Positions 42,991 to 54,551 are shown, counted from the stretch's first letter. The stretch: DNA of 64,000 bases from CAZCEC01 sp964497615 (GCA_964497615.1 CAZCEC010000004.1:92154-156153), one strand, 5' to 3'. Notes: generated by a model from the sequence alone, not told the origin. Numbers and translations are program-made.

Positions 42991-43821
42991 ATGGCCGCCT
43001 CGCAGCGTGAGAAAGCGGAACAGTTTGCCGCTCTGCACACAGGATCGGGCATCTTCGTCATCCCCAATCCGTGGGACGCCGGCTCGGCGCGGGTGCTGGA
43101 GGGGCTGGGCTTCGCCGCCCTCGCCACCTCCAGCGGCGCCTCGGCCGGGGTGCTAGGCAAGCGCGATGGGCAGGTGATGCGCGACGAAGCGCTGGCCCAC
43201 GCCCGCGCCATCGTCGCGGCGGTTGACTTGCCGGTCGCGGCTGACCTCGAAAAGGGCTTTGGCGACCGGCCCGAGGACACCGCCGAGACCATCCGCCTCG
43301 CCGCCGAAGCGGGCCTGGTGGGCGGCTCCATCGAAGACTACTCCGCCGACCCAGCGCAACCGCTCTACCCGCTGGACCTGGCCATCGAGCGCGTGCGGGC
43401 GGCGGCACAGGCCGCGCACAGCCTGCCCTTCCCGTTCACGCTCACCGCCCGCTGCGAGAATTTCCTGCGCGGCAATCCCAATCTCGCCGACACCATCGCC
43501 CGGCTGCAAGCCTTCGAGCAGGCTGGCGCGGATGTGCTCTTTGCCCCCGGCCTGCCGGACCTCGACGCGGTGCGGGCCGTCTGCGCGGCGGTGACGCGGC
43601 CCGTCAACTTTATGGCCGCCATTCCGGGCAAGTCGTTCAGCGTGGCCGAATTGGAAGCGGCCGGGGTCCGGCGCATCAGCCTGGCCACCTCGCTCTACCG
43701 CGCGGCGATGACGGGCCTCATCAGCGCGGCGCGCGAGGTGCGCGAGCAGGGCACGTTTGGCTATTTGGACACGATATTGGCGACGCCGGACCTGAACAAG
43801 CTCCTGCGCCCGCCGGAATGA
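42991..43821 (+). CDS. Isocitrate lyase/PEP mutase family protein
   Basis: 276 residues; GGAGA lies five bases before the ATG. The barrel carries NPWDAGSARVLEGLGFAALATSS near 28, the metal-binding acidic residues in ADLEKGFGD near 85 and the EDYS motif near 117 (where isocitrate lyases have a different loop). The K-K-C-G-H motif of isocitrate lyase is absent. Members cleave or rearrange C-C or C-P bonds (2-methylisocitrate, oxaloacetate, PEP/phosphonopyruvate); this short form is usually annotated as a 2,3-dimethylmalate or carboxyphosphoenolpyruvate-type lyase. The substrate is unresolved. Confidence 0.85.
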   Translation: MAASQREKAEQFAALHTGSGIFVIPNPWDAGSARVLEGLGFAALATSSGASAGVLGKRDGQVMRDEALAHARAIVAAVDLPVAADLEKGFGDRPEDTAETIRLAAEAGLVGGSIEDYSADPAQPLYPLDLAIERVRAAAQAAHSLPFPFTLTARCENFLRGNPNLADTIARLQAFEQAGADVLFAPGLPDLDAVRAVCAAVTRPVNFMAAIPGKSFSVAELEAAGVRRISLATSLYRAAMTGLISAAREVREQGTFGYLDTILATPDLNKLLRPPE

Positions 43822-43900
43822 GGTGGGTACTGAGGCGAGAGGCGCATCTCATCTTGGAGCACGCTGAGAGTGCGGAGGAGGGCCGCGCCCAATCGACCCC

Positions 43901-43920
43901 AGCCCGCGAAGGCGGGCTTT
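43901..43920 (+). terminator. Terminator after the PEP-mutase-like gene
   Basis: AGCCCGC/GCGGGCT (43901-43907, 43912-43918) with a four-base loop, followed by TTTGGG. A second 7-bp hairpin GGCGGTT-TCT-AACCGCC follows at 43934-43950. Confidence 0.6.
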
Positions 43921-44002
43921 GGGCTCCTGTTGCGGCGGTTTCTAACCGCCAGACCGCGAATGGCATTACAATGTCCTCACTGGCCTACCGCGGACTAACG
44001 CA

Positions 44003-44248
44003 GTGTCCCGCTCAATCACCATCACCCAATTGCGCGCCAACCCTGGCCGCATCATTCGCCTGGCTCGCGAGATGCAAGAGTCGGTTGACATTACCCTGCG
44101 CGGCGAGGTCGTTGCGCGTCTTGTTCCTGGGGCTGCCGACGAAGATTCAATCTGGGCCGAGATTGACGAACTAGCCGCCGAGATTGGGAGAGATTGGCAG
44201 CCGAAGGGGATGAGCGCGGCGGAGGCGATTCGCGAGGGGCGGCGGTGA
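44003..44248 (+). CDS. Phd/YefM-family antitoxin, apparently without a toxin
   Basis: 81 residues, GTG start, with a TACAAT box at 43967. SRSITITQLRANPGRIIRLARE and VDITLRGEVVARLVPG match the N-terminal DNA-binding part of Phd/YefM antitoxins, where a short parallel sheet is followed by L-R-x-x-x-G-x-x-V-A-x-L-V-P. The C-terminal acidic tail (ADEDSIWAEIDELAAEI) would bind the toxin. No RelE, Doc or PIN toxin gene follows: the next gene is a CxxC protein. It is probably an orphan antitoxin or regulator. Confidence 0.7.
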   Translation: MSRSITITQLRANPGRIIRLAREMQESVDITLRGEVVARLVPGAADEDSIWAEIDELAAEIGRDWQPKGMSAAEAIREGRR

Positions 44249-44290
44249 CGAGGTGCGCTGACGACGTTGCTGGCAGCAAACCACAAGTAC

Positions 44291-44620
44291 ATGAAGCTCT
44301 CCAAACCACATCAAGCGCTTGCGGATTTTGCTGGAGAGTTGGTTCGGGGCACGACCAGACCAGATGAAGTGCAGCCGTGCCCGATCTGCCGAGGCGAACT
44401 GCATGTCTTCTGCGCCGCCTACGGCGACACTGTCCGGCCCAGGCTAGGTATCACTTTGCGGTGCTACACATGTGGCGAGAGCATCCATATTGATTACCAT
44501 GGCTGGCCAACTTGGCTGAGCGACGAAGACAAAGCCGACGCTGCATCGAAGGTTACGTATGAAATGATGCGACAAGCATTCTCATCAAGCGCCAAGAAGA
44601 AACCGAGTGCAGGCAGGTAA
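44291..44620 (+). CDS. Small protein with two CxxC pairs
   Basis: 109 residues from the ATG at 44291 (a TTG at 44267 is possible). CPICRGELHVF and LRCYTCGESIHIDY suggest a zinc ribbon or treble clef; the C-terminus is lysine/serine-rich. It is not recognised further. Codon use is less GC-rich than in neighbours, as for the 16379 gene, which suggests recent acquisition. It ends before a strong terminator. Confidence 0.55.
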   Translation: MKLSKPHQALADFAGELVRGTTRPDEVQPCPICRGELHVFCAAYGDTVRPRLGITLRCYTCGESIHIDYHGWPTWLSDEDKADAASKVTYEMMRQAFSSSAKKKPSAGR

Positions 44621-44646
44621 CAGCCATTTGGCGTCTACGAAAAGAC

Positions 44647-44682
44647 GCGCGGGGCGGTCGTGTCAGTACGACCGCCCCGCGC
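44647..44682. terminator. Bidirectional terminator, perfect 15-bp stem
   Basis: GCGCGGGGCGGTCGT (44647-44661) and its complement (44668-44682) with loop GTCAGT, between convergent genes ending at 44620 and 44698. Confidence 0.85.
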
Positions 44683-44697
44683 TCGGCTTGAACGGCC

Positions 44698-45891
44698 CTA
44701 ATACTTAATCGCCACCCTGTTCCCGCTCTCCGCCGACGCCAGAATCGCATCGCAGATCACCGCGTTCTTGTAGCCGTCTTCGAACGTCGCCCCGTAGGGG
44801 GCCACCTCGCCGCCGCCCACGATGCACTCCAGCAGGTGCGCGATCTCGTGCGTGAAGGTGTGCTCCCAGCCGATCATGTGCCCCTGCGGCCACCAGTATT
44901 TCCAGAACGGGTGGTAGGCCTCGCTGACCAGCACCTTGTGGAACCCCTGCGTGTCACGCGGTTCCTCGTCCTTCCAGAACACCTCTAGCTCGTTGATCTG
45001 CTCCAGGCTGAACCGCAGTGACCCTTTGGAGCCGTTGATCTCGAAGATCTGCCCATTCTTGCGGCCCGGCGCGAAGCGCGTGGCTTCGAACGTGCCCAGC
45101 GCCCCATTCTCGAACTCGCTCACCGCCACAAAGGCGTCGTCCACAGTCACCTCGCCCGTGCCCTCCGCGTCGCGCAGCGGGCGCTCCTTGATAAAGGTCT
45201 TGGTCAGCGCCGAGACGTTACGCGGCTCGCCCACCAGGAAGCGGGCGATGTCGATGATGTGCGATCCCAGGTCGCCCAGCGCGCCGCTGCCGGCCGTGCC
45301 GCGGTCGAAGCGCCACACCATGCCAAAGCCGGGGTCCACGATCCACTCCTGCAAATACACGGCGCGGAAGTGGAAGATTTCGCCCAACTGCCCGCTCTCG
45401 ATCAGGTGCCGCGCCAGCCGGATGGCGGGCACGAAGCGGTAGTTGAAGGCCACCATGTGCTTGACGCCCGCCTTGGTCACTGCCTCCATCATCGCGGCGG
45501 CTTCCCTGGCGTCGCGGGCCAGCGGCTTCTCGCACAGGATATGCTTGCCGGCCTGCGCCGCTGCGATGCACGGCTCGGCGTGGGCATCGTTGGGCGCGCC
45601 GTTGTCGAACAGCTGGATGCGGTCATCCTTAAGTAAATCGCGCCAGTCGGTGGTGTAGGCCTCGTAGCCGTAGCGCGCCGCCGCTTCCTTGACCGCCGCC
45701 TCGTTGCGCCCCGCGATCTTGATCAGCCTGGGGATGGCGGGCGGCGGGTAGATCATGTGCGGCAGCACCTTCATGGCGTGGCTGTGAGCCTTGCCCATGA
45801 AGGCGTAGCCCAGCATCCCCACGCCGATCTCAGGGGCAGGCTTGTCGGCGCTGGGGCCGGCCATCGTCACAAAGCCAACGTCATCGGGCAT
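44698..45891 (-). CDS. Gfo/Idh/MocA-family oxidoreductase, copy 1
   Basis: 397 residues; AGGAGGG before the ATG at 45891. The Rossmann motif is VGMLGYAFMGKAHSHA near residue 25, and EKPLARDAREA near 119 is the conserved E-K-P of the family. The C-terminal alpha/beta domain has DLGSHIIDIARF near 205 (G-x-H-x-x-D). These enzymes oxidise or epimerise sugars with NAD(P), often giving 3-keto sugars. It is downstream of an isomerase and a second Gfo/Idh/MocA gene, with a 132-base spacer that contains a GA-loop repeat. Confidence 0.9.
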   Translation of the reverse strand: MPDDVGFVTMAGPSADKPAPEIGVGMLGYAFMGKAHSHAMKVLPHMIYPPPAIPRLIKIAGRNEAAVKEAAARYGYEAYTTDWRDLLKDDRIQLFDNGAPNDAHAEPCIAAAQAGKHILCEKPLARDAREAAAMMEAVTKAGVKHMVAFNYRFVPAIRLARHLIESGQLGEIFHFRAVYLQEWIVDPGFGMVWRFDRGTAGSGALGDLGSHIIDIARFLVGEPRNVSALTKTFIKERPLRDAEGTGEVTVDDAFVAVSEFENGALGTFEATRFAPGRKNGQIFEINGSKGSLRFSLEQINELEVFWKDEEPRDTQGFHKVLVSEAYHPFWKYWWPQGHMIGWEHTFTHEIAHLLECIVGGGEVAPYGATFEDGYKNAVICDAILASAESGNRVAIKY

Positions 45892-45925
45892 AGGACCCTC
45901 CTTGGTTGATCAGGGAAAGCTCGTT

Positions 45926-45989
45926 GATACCCTTCGCGCGCCAACTTGTGCGAATGATTGTGTGGCACGAACTGCGCTCAGGGTGACAG
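45926..45989. repeat. GA-loop hairpin repeat, copy 3 (inverted orientation)
   Basis: ACCCT-TC-GCGC (45929-45939) pairs perfectly with GCGC-TC-AGGGT (45974-45984); on the minus strand it is the GA/GA form. The outer stem differs from copies 1 and 2 at paired positions. It sits between two genes of the sugar cluster. Confidence 0.75.
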
Positions 45990-46023
45990 TGCTGCTCAGG
46001 GCTTTCGCGATGCCGCCTCGGCG

Positions 46024-47025
46024 TTATTTGCGCTCGAATGCCGCGTCGAAGGCCACGGCCGAGGGCTGGAAATCCAGCCGGCGCACAAAGGCGGCGGCCT
46101 CGGTCGCGCCATGCTCGCGATCCATGCCGGCGTCCTCCCACTCCACCGACAGCGGCCCGTCGTAGCCGATCATGTTCAGCGCGCGGATGATGGCCTCGAA
46201 GTCAATCGAGCCGCGCCCCAGCGACCGGAACTCCCAGAACCGCCGCCGGTCGCCAAAGGGCAGGTGCCCGCCGAACACGCCCGCCTCAGTCGGCACCGGC
46301 GACCAGTACACGTCCTTCATATGCACGTGGAAAATGCGGTCGGCGAACTTACGCAGGAAGCCCACGTAGTCCACGCCCTGGTAGCCCAGGTGGCTCGGGT
46401 CGTAGTTGAAGCCGAAGGCCCGGTGCCCGCCCACCGCCGCCACGGCCGTCTCGGCGCTGGCGGTGTCGAAGGCGATCTCGGTCGGGTGCACCTCCAGCGC
46501 GAACGACACGCCCACCTCGGCGAACACGTCCAGGATCGGCCCCCACAACTGGCCGAACTCGGCATATCCTTTGGCGATCATCTCGGGCGGCGTGGGCGGG
46601 AACGAGTACAGGTACTGCCAGATGGATGAGCCGGTGAAGCCCGGCACCACCTTCACCCCCAGCAGCGCGGCGGCGCGGGCGGTGTCCTGCATCTCCTGCG
46701 CGGCGCGGCGGCGCACCCCCTCCACGTTGCCGTCGCCCCACACGCGCGGCGGCAGGATACTCTTGTGGCGCTCGTCGCATGGGTCGCACACCGCCTGACC
46801 CACCAGGTGATTGCTGATGGCCCACACCCCCAACCCGTGCTTCTCCAGGATGTCGCGCCGCGAGCGGATGTAGGCGTCGTCGCTCAGCGCCTTGTCCACC
46901 TCGAAGTGGTCGCCCCAGCAGGCGATCTCCACGCCGTCATAGCCAAAGGCCTTGGCCTTGGCGCAGACCACGTCAAACGTCAGGTCAGCCCACTGGCCGG
47001 TGAAGAGGGTAACGGGACGGGGCAT
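46024..47025 (-). CDS. Sugar phosphate isomerase/epimerase (xylose-isomerase-like TIM barrel)
   Basis: 333 residues; AGGAGA before the ATG at 47025. FGYDGVEIACWGDHFEVDKA near 28, FALEVHPTEIAFD near 175 (metal-binding Glu), FGFNYDPSHLGYQGVDYV near 203 (Asp, His) and WEDAGMDREHGA near 290 make up the divalent-metal site of the AP-endonuclease-2/xylose-isomerase superfamily (IolE/DUF type). It may isomerise, epimerise or cleave a keto sugar produced by the neighbouring Gfo/Idh/MocA enzymes. The gene lies 12 bases after the second oxidoreductase gene. Confidence 0.85.
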   Translation of the reverse strand: MPRPVTLFTGQWADLTFDVVCAKAKAFGYDGVEIACWGDHFEVDKALSDDAYIRSRRDILEKHGLGVWAISNHLVGQAVCDPCDERHKSILPPRVWGDGNVEGVRRRAAQEMQDTARAAALLGVKVVPGFTGSSIWQYLYSFPPTPPEMIAKGYAEFGQLWGPILDVFAEVGVSFALEVHPTEIAFDTASAETAVAAVGGHRAFGFNYDPSHLGYQGVDYVGFLRKFADRIFHVHMKDVYWSPVPTEAGVFGGHLPFGDRRRFWEFRSLGRGSIDFEAIIRALNMIGYDGPLSVEWEDAGMDREHGATEAAAFVRRLDFQPSAVAFDAAFERK

Positions 47026-47037
47026 CAGGTTCTCCTT

Positions 47038-48057
47038 CTAGGCCGGCACCAAGGGCGTCCGGCAGTCCACAATCGCGCCGTTCATCGCGGCGGAGGCTTT
47101 GATGGCGTCGTACAGCCGGGCCATGCGCAGGCCCACCTCGGGCGGCGCCGGGTTGGGCAGGCGCCCGTCGCGCACGGCCAGGAATTGCTCCCACACGCCC
47201 AGCGAGGGCGGCACCGGCACCGGGGTCAACTGGCCGCCCTCGCGCTGCACTTCCAGGAACTCCGCCCACATGCCGGTGCGCAGCATGGCGTCGCGGCAGA
47301 AGACGCGGATGTCCGACTCGCACACCGAGTAGCCCATCTCGCCGCTGCCATGCAGGGTCACCAGCGCGCCCGACTCCAGCCGGCCGATGACGACCCCCAT
47401 TGATTCCACTGGCCGACCCCGATTGTCCAGCCAGGCGGCCACCTCGGCGAACGGTTCGCCCGCCAGCTCCACCACCGTGTTCAGCATGTGCGCGCCGGTG
47501 TCGAAGAAGAAGCCGCCCCCGGCGATGGGCGGGTACTGGCGCCAGGTGTTGTGGGTGAATGGCCCCCAGTTCTGCCAGATGGTGGCGCTGATGCTGTGTA
47601 CCGGGCCGCACTCGCCCGAGTGCAGCATCTGGAGGGCGGCGCGCAGGTAGGGCGACAGGCTGGCCGGGAAGGCCACCACCAGCAGCCGGCCGGTGCGGGC
47701 CTGGATGTCGATCAGGCTCTCGGCCTCCAGGGCGTTCATCACCATCGGCTTCTCCAACAGCACATCCAGCCCGGCCTCCAGGCAGTCGCGCGTCTGGTCG
47801 TGGTGGAAGGAATGCGGCGTCACAATGAAGGCCGCATCGGCGGGATGGTTCGCAATCAGCCGCGCCAGGTCGGGCTCATTGGGCGGCGTTTCCAGCCCCG
47901 CCTCGGTGAAGATGGCAGCGGTGGCGGCGAGGGCGGCCGGGTCCGGCTCGCACAGCGCCACGACGGCGGTGGTGTCTTGTTGCTTGAGAATACCGCGCAG
48001 ATGATGGCGGGCCATGCCGCCGCAGCCGATGAGAAGCATTCGGGTTGGAGTTGCCAT
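47038..48057 (-). CDS. Gfo/Idh/MocA-family oxidoreductase, copy 2
   Basis: 339 residues, first gene of the minus-strand sugar cluster; AGGAG before the ATG. MLLIGCGGMARHHLRGI at 8-24 is the dinucleotide-binding motif, LLEKPMVMNALEAE near 98 the E-K-P motif, and FFDTGAHMLNTVVE near 180 the catalytic D-x-x-x-H. It is only distantly similar to copy 1 and so likely acts on another step or substrate. Divergent to thuA-like gene. Confidence 0.9.
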   Translation of the reverse strand: MATPTRMLLIGCGGMARHHLRGILKQQDTTAVVALCEPDPAALAATAAIFTEAGLETPPNEPDLARLIANHPADAAFIVTPHSFHHDQTRDCLEAGLDVLLEKPMVMNALEAESLIDIQARTGRLLVVAFPASLSPYLRAALQMLHSGECGPVHSISATIWQNWGPFTHNTWRQYPPIAGGGFFFDTGAHMLNTVVELAGEPFAEVAAWLDNRGRPVESMGVVIGRLESGALVTLHGSGEMGYSVCESDIRVFCRDAMLRTGMWAEFLEVQREGGQLTPVPVPPSLGVWEQFLAVRDGRLPNPAPPEVGLRMARLYDAIKASAAMNGAIVDCRTPLVPA

Positions 48058-48169
48058 TGGGCTCCTGAGCAGAGAAGGGGGATGAGATGTGCCCCAGATT
48101 ATTGCCGGGCGGGGAGGCTTGTCAAGTGGATTCCGCCAGCCGGGGTATTATTGGGCCAAACCCATTCGC

Positions 48170-48186
48170 CGAGACGACCCGTCTCG
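48170..48186. promoter_or_regulatory. 7-bp inverted repeat CGAGACG-ACC-CGTCTCG, candidate operator
   Basis: A perfect inverted repeat with a three-base centre lies in the divergent control region of the sugar cluster, 16 bases before the thuA-like ATG. Confidence 0.5.
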
Positions 48187-48202
48187 AAAGGATCCGCGAC
48201 CC

Positions 48203-48935
<733 letters not shown>

Positions 48936-48943
<8 letters not shown>

Positions 48944-51029
48944 CCGGCGGGTTGATCCCGCCGGGTCCGATGGGCAGCGCGCACGTGAGCGGCCAGGGCG
49001 CTTGAGGCTGCGCGGCATCAGATTCGGCCTCCGCCTGGCGGGACTGTTGCTATCGCTGGCCTGCGCCGTCGTCGGCACGCCCACGATCACGCCTCCGCCG
49101 CTCACCCTCGCGCCGCCCGCCGTCACGCCCTTGCCCACCGACCGGCCGCCCACGGAGGTGCCGAGCCCAGCGCCCAGCGCCATCCCTGCGCCCCCGGTCG
49201 TGGCCGTCGCCATCGTCGGGCCGGAGGAGGTGGTGTTCGACTGGACCACCCAGCAATGCGCTCCCAACGACTACCCCGAATTGCCGGTGCGCGCCTTCCG
49301 CGACGCGAGCGGGCAGGTGGTCGTCAGCCGCGCCGGGCCTAACAACCGGCGTTTCACCGGCCCCGACCTCGATCATCTGAGCGCGCCGTGCGACGTGGTC
49401 TACGCCTCGCACCGCGACCCGGAGCACGCCAACTTCCGCGACGAGGAGTGGCTCCAGGCGCTGTACACCGAGGACGGCCAGACGGTCCACGCCATCCTGC
49501 ACAACGAAGATAACTGCACGCCGGAGGAGGGCGGGTTCTGCTGGTACCAGAACATGACCTATGCCGTTTCGACTGACGGCGGCCTCACCTACCAGCAGCC
49601 GGAGCCGCCCGCGAACTACCTGGCCTCGCCGCCCTGGCGGTTCGCGCCGGGCGCAGGCGTCTTTGGGCTGACGGCGGGCAGCAACATCCTGAAAGGACAG
49701 GACGGCGCCTACTATACCGTGGCGATGCTGGTGAACCGGGGCGATGCCGCCCAGCGCACCTGCCTGTTGCGCACCGATAGCCTGGCCGATCCGGCTGCCT
49801 GGCGCGCCTGGGATGGCGCTGGCTTCAATCTCGCCTTTGTCTATCCATACGCGCAGCCCGACGCGCCGCCGGAAGGAACGCCTTGTCCCGCGCTGGCCTA
49901 CGATCAGATCGGCAGCATGCACGAGAGCCTCACCTACAACACCTTCCTGGAGCAGTATGTGCTGCTGGGCTCGATGGCGTCGCACCCCGGCGGCCTGCTC
50001 ACCTGGGGCATCCACTACGCCGTCTCCGATGACCTGATCCACTGGAGCGACCGGCAACTCCTCATCGAGATGCCGCTCTCCGCGCACTACGGGCCGGGCG
50101 GCCCCGACTCCCTGGCCTACCCCGTCCTGCTGGATCCCGACAGTCCGGTCCGCAATTTCGACGTGGCTGATAGGCGCGCCTATGTGTACTACGCGCGCTT
50201 CAACTACGACACCGGCGCCGCGCCGCAGGATGTGGATCTGGTGCGCTTCCCCATCGAGTTCTTCACTTCGGAAGCGGAGGCCAAAGCCGCCGACGCGCGC
50301 ACCCGCCTGCGGCTGGCAGCCGAGGCCGATGGGGCGGCGCTGGTGCTGGATGGCCGCCTGGGCAATTGGAACGGGCGACCCATCCCTGGCGTGGCCATTG
50401 ACCTCGCGCTCCGGCCTGAAGGCGGGCCGGGCACACGCTCTGATTACGTGCTGGCGGGTGTTGTGCCAGGCTGGGCCACCCAGGCGTTGGTGGGGCTGCG
50501 GGTGAACACGGAATGCAACTGCTCCACGCCGGCCGATCTGGCGGTGTATGCCTTCCACTACGCCGAGGCTGGGTCAGATGCGAACCGGGTCCCCAACGGC
50601 GCCTTCGCGGCCGGGCTGGACGGGTGGGGCGCGTGGGGGTCAGCCGATCAGATGGTCACTGAATCAGGCCAGGGGGCCGGGAGCATGCTGGCGCTGACGG
50701 CCACGAGCGCGCAGGACGCGGGGCTGAACTCGGCCAGCTTTGGCGTCACCCCCGGCGCGGCCTACACCTTCACCGTGTCGGCGCGCGTGGCGCCCGAGTC
50801 CGCGGGCAGCGGCTACTTTACGCTGATCTTCACGGGCGGGGCAGACGAGGGCCAGCGGTTCATCATCCCGATTCGCGCCAACTCAATCCCGCTGGGCACG
50901 GTCATGACCGACGACCGTGGGATGTTCGATTTCCGCCTGGAGGCGCCGCCCGCGATGCCCGGCGTGGTGACGGCGCGTTTCGCGGGCGACGACTTGTACT
51001 GGCCATCCACCGCGGACGCGTCCGAATAG
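48936..51029 (+). CDS. Secreted lipoprotein with beta-propeller-like region and C-terminal carbohydrate-binding-like domain
   Basis: 697 residues. A hydrophobic segment LRLAGLLLSLAC ends in a lipobox cysteine at 43, so the mature protein is probably a lipoprotein; a Thr/Pro linker follows. Residues about 100-440 contain repeated strands with YASHRDPEHANFRDEEWLQA, YAVSTDGGLTYQQPEPP and HYAVSDDLIHWSD, the S-x-D-G-x-x-W/Y pattern of sialidase- or GH43/GH32-like propellers. The last 150 residues (VPNGAFAAGLDGWGAWG, AAYTFTVSARV) look like a CBM. No catalytic set was identified. The GTG start gives a long n-region; TTG at 49002 is an alternative. It is coupled to the thuA-like gene. Confidence 0.7.
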
Positions 51030-51038
51030 CGCCGCCGC

Positions 51039-52628
51039 TTACTCGCGATAGTGGCAGCCCACGCTCTGCTTGTTCTCCCAGGCAGCGGCGGCCACCAGGC
51101 TGGCGGCGCGCACGGCATTGCGCAGCCCTACGATCCCATCAGTGAGAGCAGTGATCCGGTAGAAGCGCTCGATCTCGGCTTCGAGGTTGTGCAGTTCGCG
51201 CTGGGCGCGCGCCAGCCGCGGGGTGGTGCGCACCAGCCCCACATAGTTCCACATGATGTGCTTCATGGCGCTCAGGTCCTGGCTGATGAGGGCCGGGTCG
51301 GGCAGTTCGTCACCGGCTGGCTGCCAGGTGGGGATGTCGGCCGGGTCCGGCGCAGGGTGAGCGTGCGCGGCAACGTGCCGGTCGGCGATGTGCCGGGCGG
51401 CGCGATGGCCCCACACCAGCCCCTCCAGAAGCGATGTGCTTGCCAGCCGGTTGGCGCCGTGCACGCCGGTGCAGGCCGTCTCCCCAATAGCGTATAGCTG
51501 CCCCACCGTCGTCTGACCCCACAGGTCGGCCCACACCCCGCCGCAGCTATAGTGCGCGGCCGGCACCACCGGCACCAGGTCGCGCGTGATGTCCACGCCA
51601 TACTCGGCGCAGAAGTCCGCGATGGTGGGGAAGTGGGCGCGAATGTCGTCCGCCGGGATGTAGCTGCGCAAATCGAGAAAGACATGCGGCCGGCCGCGGC
51701 TGAGCAGCTCATGGTGGATCGAGCGCGCCACCACGTCGCGCGGGGCCAGGTCTTTCCACTGCGGGTCGTAGCGCTGCATGAACGGCTCGCCGTCCGCGTG
51801 CACCAGCCGCGCCCCCGCCCCGCGCACCGCCTCCGAGATCAGGAAGCGCGGGGCCTGCTGGTGGTGGAAGGTGGTCGGGTGGAATTGGATGTACTCGGCG
51901 TTGATGAGGCGCGCCCCAGCCCGGTCGGCCAGCGCCAACCCATCGCCGCGCGCGCCGGGCGGGTTGGTGGAGTGCAGGAACAACTGCCCCAGCCCGCCGG
52001 TCGCCAGGATGGTGTGCCGCGCCAGGCAGCGCGCCACCTGCCCGCTGGCCTGGTCCAGCAGGTAAGCGCCCACGCACGATGGCGGCGCATAGATGGCCTG
52101 CCGGTTGCGGGCGTGGTGCGCGGGCGTCAGCAGGTCCACCGCAGTGGTGCCGGCCAGCAGAGTGATGCGCGGCTCGGCGCGCACGGCCTGCATCAGCGCA
52201 TTCTCGATGGCCCGGCCGGTGGCGTCGGCCACGTGCACGATGCGGGGCACCGCGTGGCCGCCCTCCAACGCCAGGGACCACTGCCCGTCGGGGGCCTGGT
52301 CGAACGCCACCCCCAGCCGGTCGCCCAGGAAGGACTTCACCAGGGGCGGGCCTTCCTCGGCCAGAACGCGCACGGCCGGCGGGTAGCAGTGGCCGGCCCC
52401 GGCGCGCAGGATGTCCTCCGCCAGCCGGTCTGGGCTATCGCCTTGGCCCTGGTAGATGATGCCGCCCTGGGCGTAGTAGGTGTTGGTCTCTTCCGGCTGG
52501 GCGGCGCGGGCGACGACGGTGACATCCAGCCCAGCCTCCGCCAGCCGCAGCGCGGCGGCCGCGCCCGCCACCCCGCAGCCGAGAATCAAAACGTCCGTCT
52601 CGATGAGTTCCGGCGGCGAGGCGGCCAT
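51039..52628 (-). CDS. nadB: L-aspartate oxidase
   Basis: 529 residues. The FAD-binding motif ILGCGVAGAAAALRLAE is near residue 15 and the family motif TNTYYAQGGI near 49; HPTTFHH near 255 and RLASTSLLEGLVWG near 398 complete the succinate-dehydrogenase flavoprotein fold. The enzyme oxidises aspartate to iminoaspartate, the first step of de novo NAD synthesis, and passes it to NadA. It begins three bases after nadA and is the last gene of nadC-nadA-nadB. Confidence 0.95.
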   Translation of the reverse strand: MAASPPELIETDVLILGCGVAGAAAALRLAEAGLDVTVVARAAQPEETNTYYAQGGIIYQGQGDSPDRLAEDILRAGAGHCYPPAVRVLAEEGPPLVKSFLGDRLGVAFDQAPDGQWSLALEGGHAVPRIVHVADATGRAIENALMQAVRAEPRITLLAGTTAVDLLTPAHHARNRQAIYAPPSCVGAYLLDQASGQVARCLARHTILATGGLGQLFLHSTNPPGARGDGLALADRAGARLINAEYIQFHPTTFHHQQAPRFLISEAVRGAGARLVHADGEPFMQRYDPQWKDLAPRDVVARSIHHELLSRGRPHVFLDLRSYIPADDIRAHFPTIADFCAEYGVDITRDLVPVVPAAHYSCGGVWADLWGQTTVGQLYAIGETACTGVHGANRLASTSLLEGLVWGHRAARHIADRHVAAHAHPAPDPADIPTWQPAGDELPDPALISQDLSAMKHIMWNYVGLVRTTPRLARAQRELHNLEAEIERFYRITALTDGIVGLRNAVRAASLVAAAAWENKQSVGCHYRE

Positions 52629-52631
52629 GCG

Positions 52632-53667
<1,036 letters not shown>

Positions 53668-53678
<11 letters not shown>

Positions 53679-54531
53679 CGGACTCTCCGGGTGGGAACAG
53701 CTTCAGGCTGATATCGAGGGCGGAGGCGGAATGGGTCAGCGCGCCGACCGAGATGAAGTCCACTCCCGTGGCGGCCACGGCCGGCACACGCTCCAGGCTC
53801 ATATTGCCGGAGGCCTCCAGCGGCGTGCGCCCGGCAGTGAGCTCCACCGCCGCCCGCATCGTGTCCAGGTCCATGTTGTCGAGCAAGATGCGGTTCACGT
53901 TTAGCGGCAGGGCCGCGCGCAGTTCGTCCAGGGTGCGCACTTCCACCTCGATGGGGCGGCGGCGCGGGTCGCGGGCGCGCACGCGGGCCACGGCCGTGGG
54001 GATGTCGCCGCCCACGGCGGCGATGTGGTTGTCCTTGATGAGCACCATGTCATACAGGCCGTGGCGATGGTTTTGGCCGCCGCCCAGCCGCACCGCCCAC
54101 TTATCCAACGCCCGCAGACCGGGCGCGGTCTTGCGCGTGTCGAGGATGACGGCGCGCGTCCCGGCCACTGCGTCGACAAACTGCCGGGTGAGGGTGGCGA
54201 TGCCCGACATGCGTTGAAGGATGTTCAGGGCCGTGCGCTCGCCGCTCAGCAGGGCGCGGCCCGGCCCCAGCACGGTCCCCAACACCATGCCGGGCGCGAC
54301 GGCCTGCCCGTCAGCCGCGTCCAACTCCACACGCACCGCCGGGTTCACCAGGGCGAGGGTGCGGGCGGCCACGGCCAGGCCAGCCACGACGCCTGTTTCC
54401 TTGGCCAGGAAGCGCCCAGCCAGCACGCTCTCTGGCGGCACGGTGCACTCGGTGGTCACATCGCCGTCGCCCAGGTCTTCGGCCAGGGCCGCGCGGAGGA
54501 TGGTTTCGATCTCTGGTGAAATATTGTACAT
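53668..54531 (-). CDS. nadC: Nicotinate-nucleotide pyrophosphorylase (carboxylating)
   Basis: 287 residues. LAEDLGDGDVTTE near 15, LDTRKTAPGLRALDKWAVRLGGGQNHR near 137-163 (the R-K-T and K-x-A-x-x-x-G-G-G-x-x-H-R signatures) and EVEVRTLDELRAAL near 200 are diagnostic. It converts quinolinate and PRPP to nicotinate mononucleotide. It is the first gene of the operon; its promoter and a palindrome covering the start codon are at 54525-54580. Confidence 0.95.
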
Positions 54532-54537
54532 AGTACA
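54525..54537. promoter_or_regulatory. Palindrome TGTAC-ATA-GTACA over the nadC start codon
   Basis: A 13-base perfect inverted repeat spans the ATG (54529-54531), about 8 to 20 bases after the predicted transcription start. A repressor bound here would block the nad operon. The regulator is not identified. Confidence 0.5.
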
Positions 54538-54551
54538 CTAATTATGACGCT

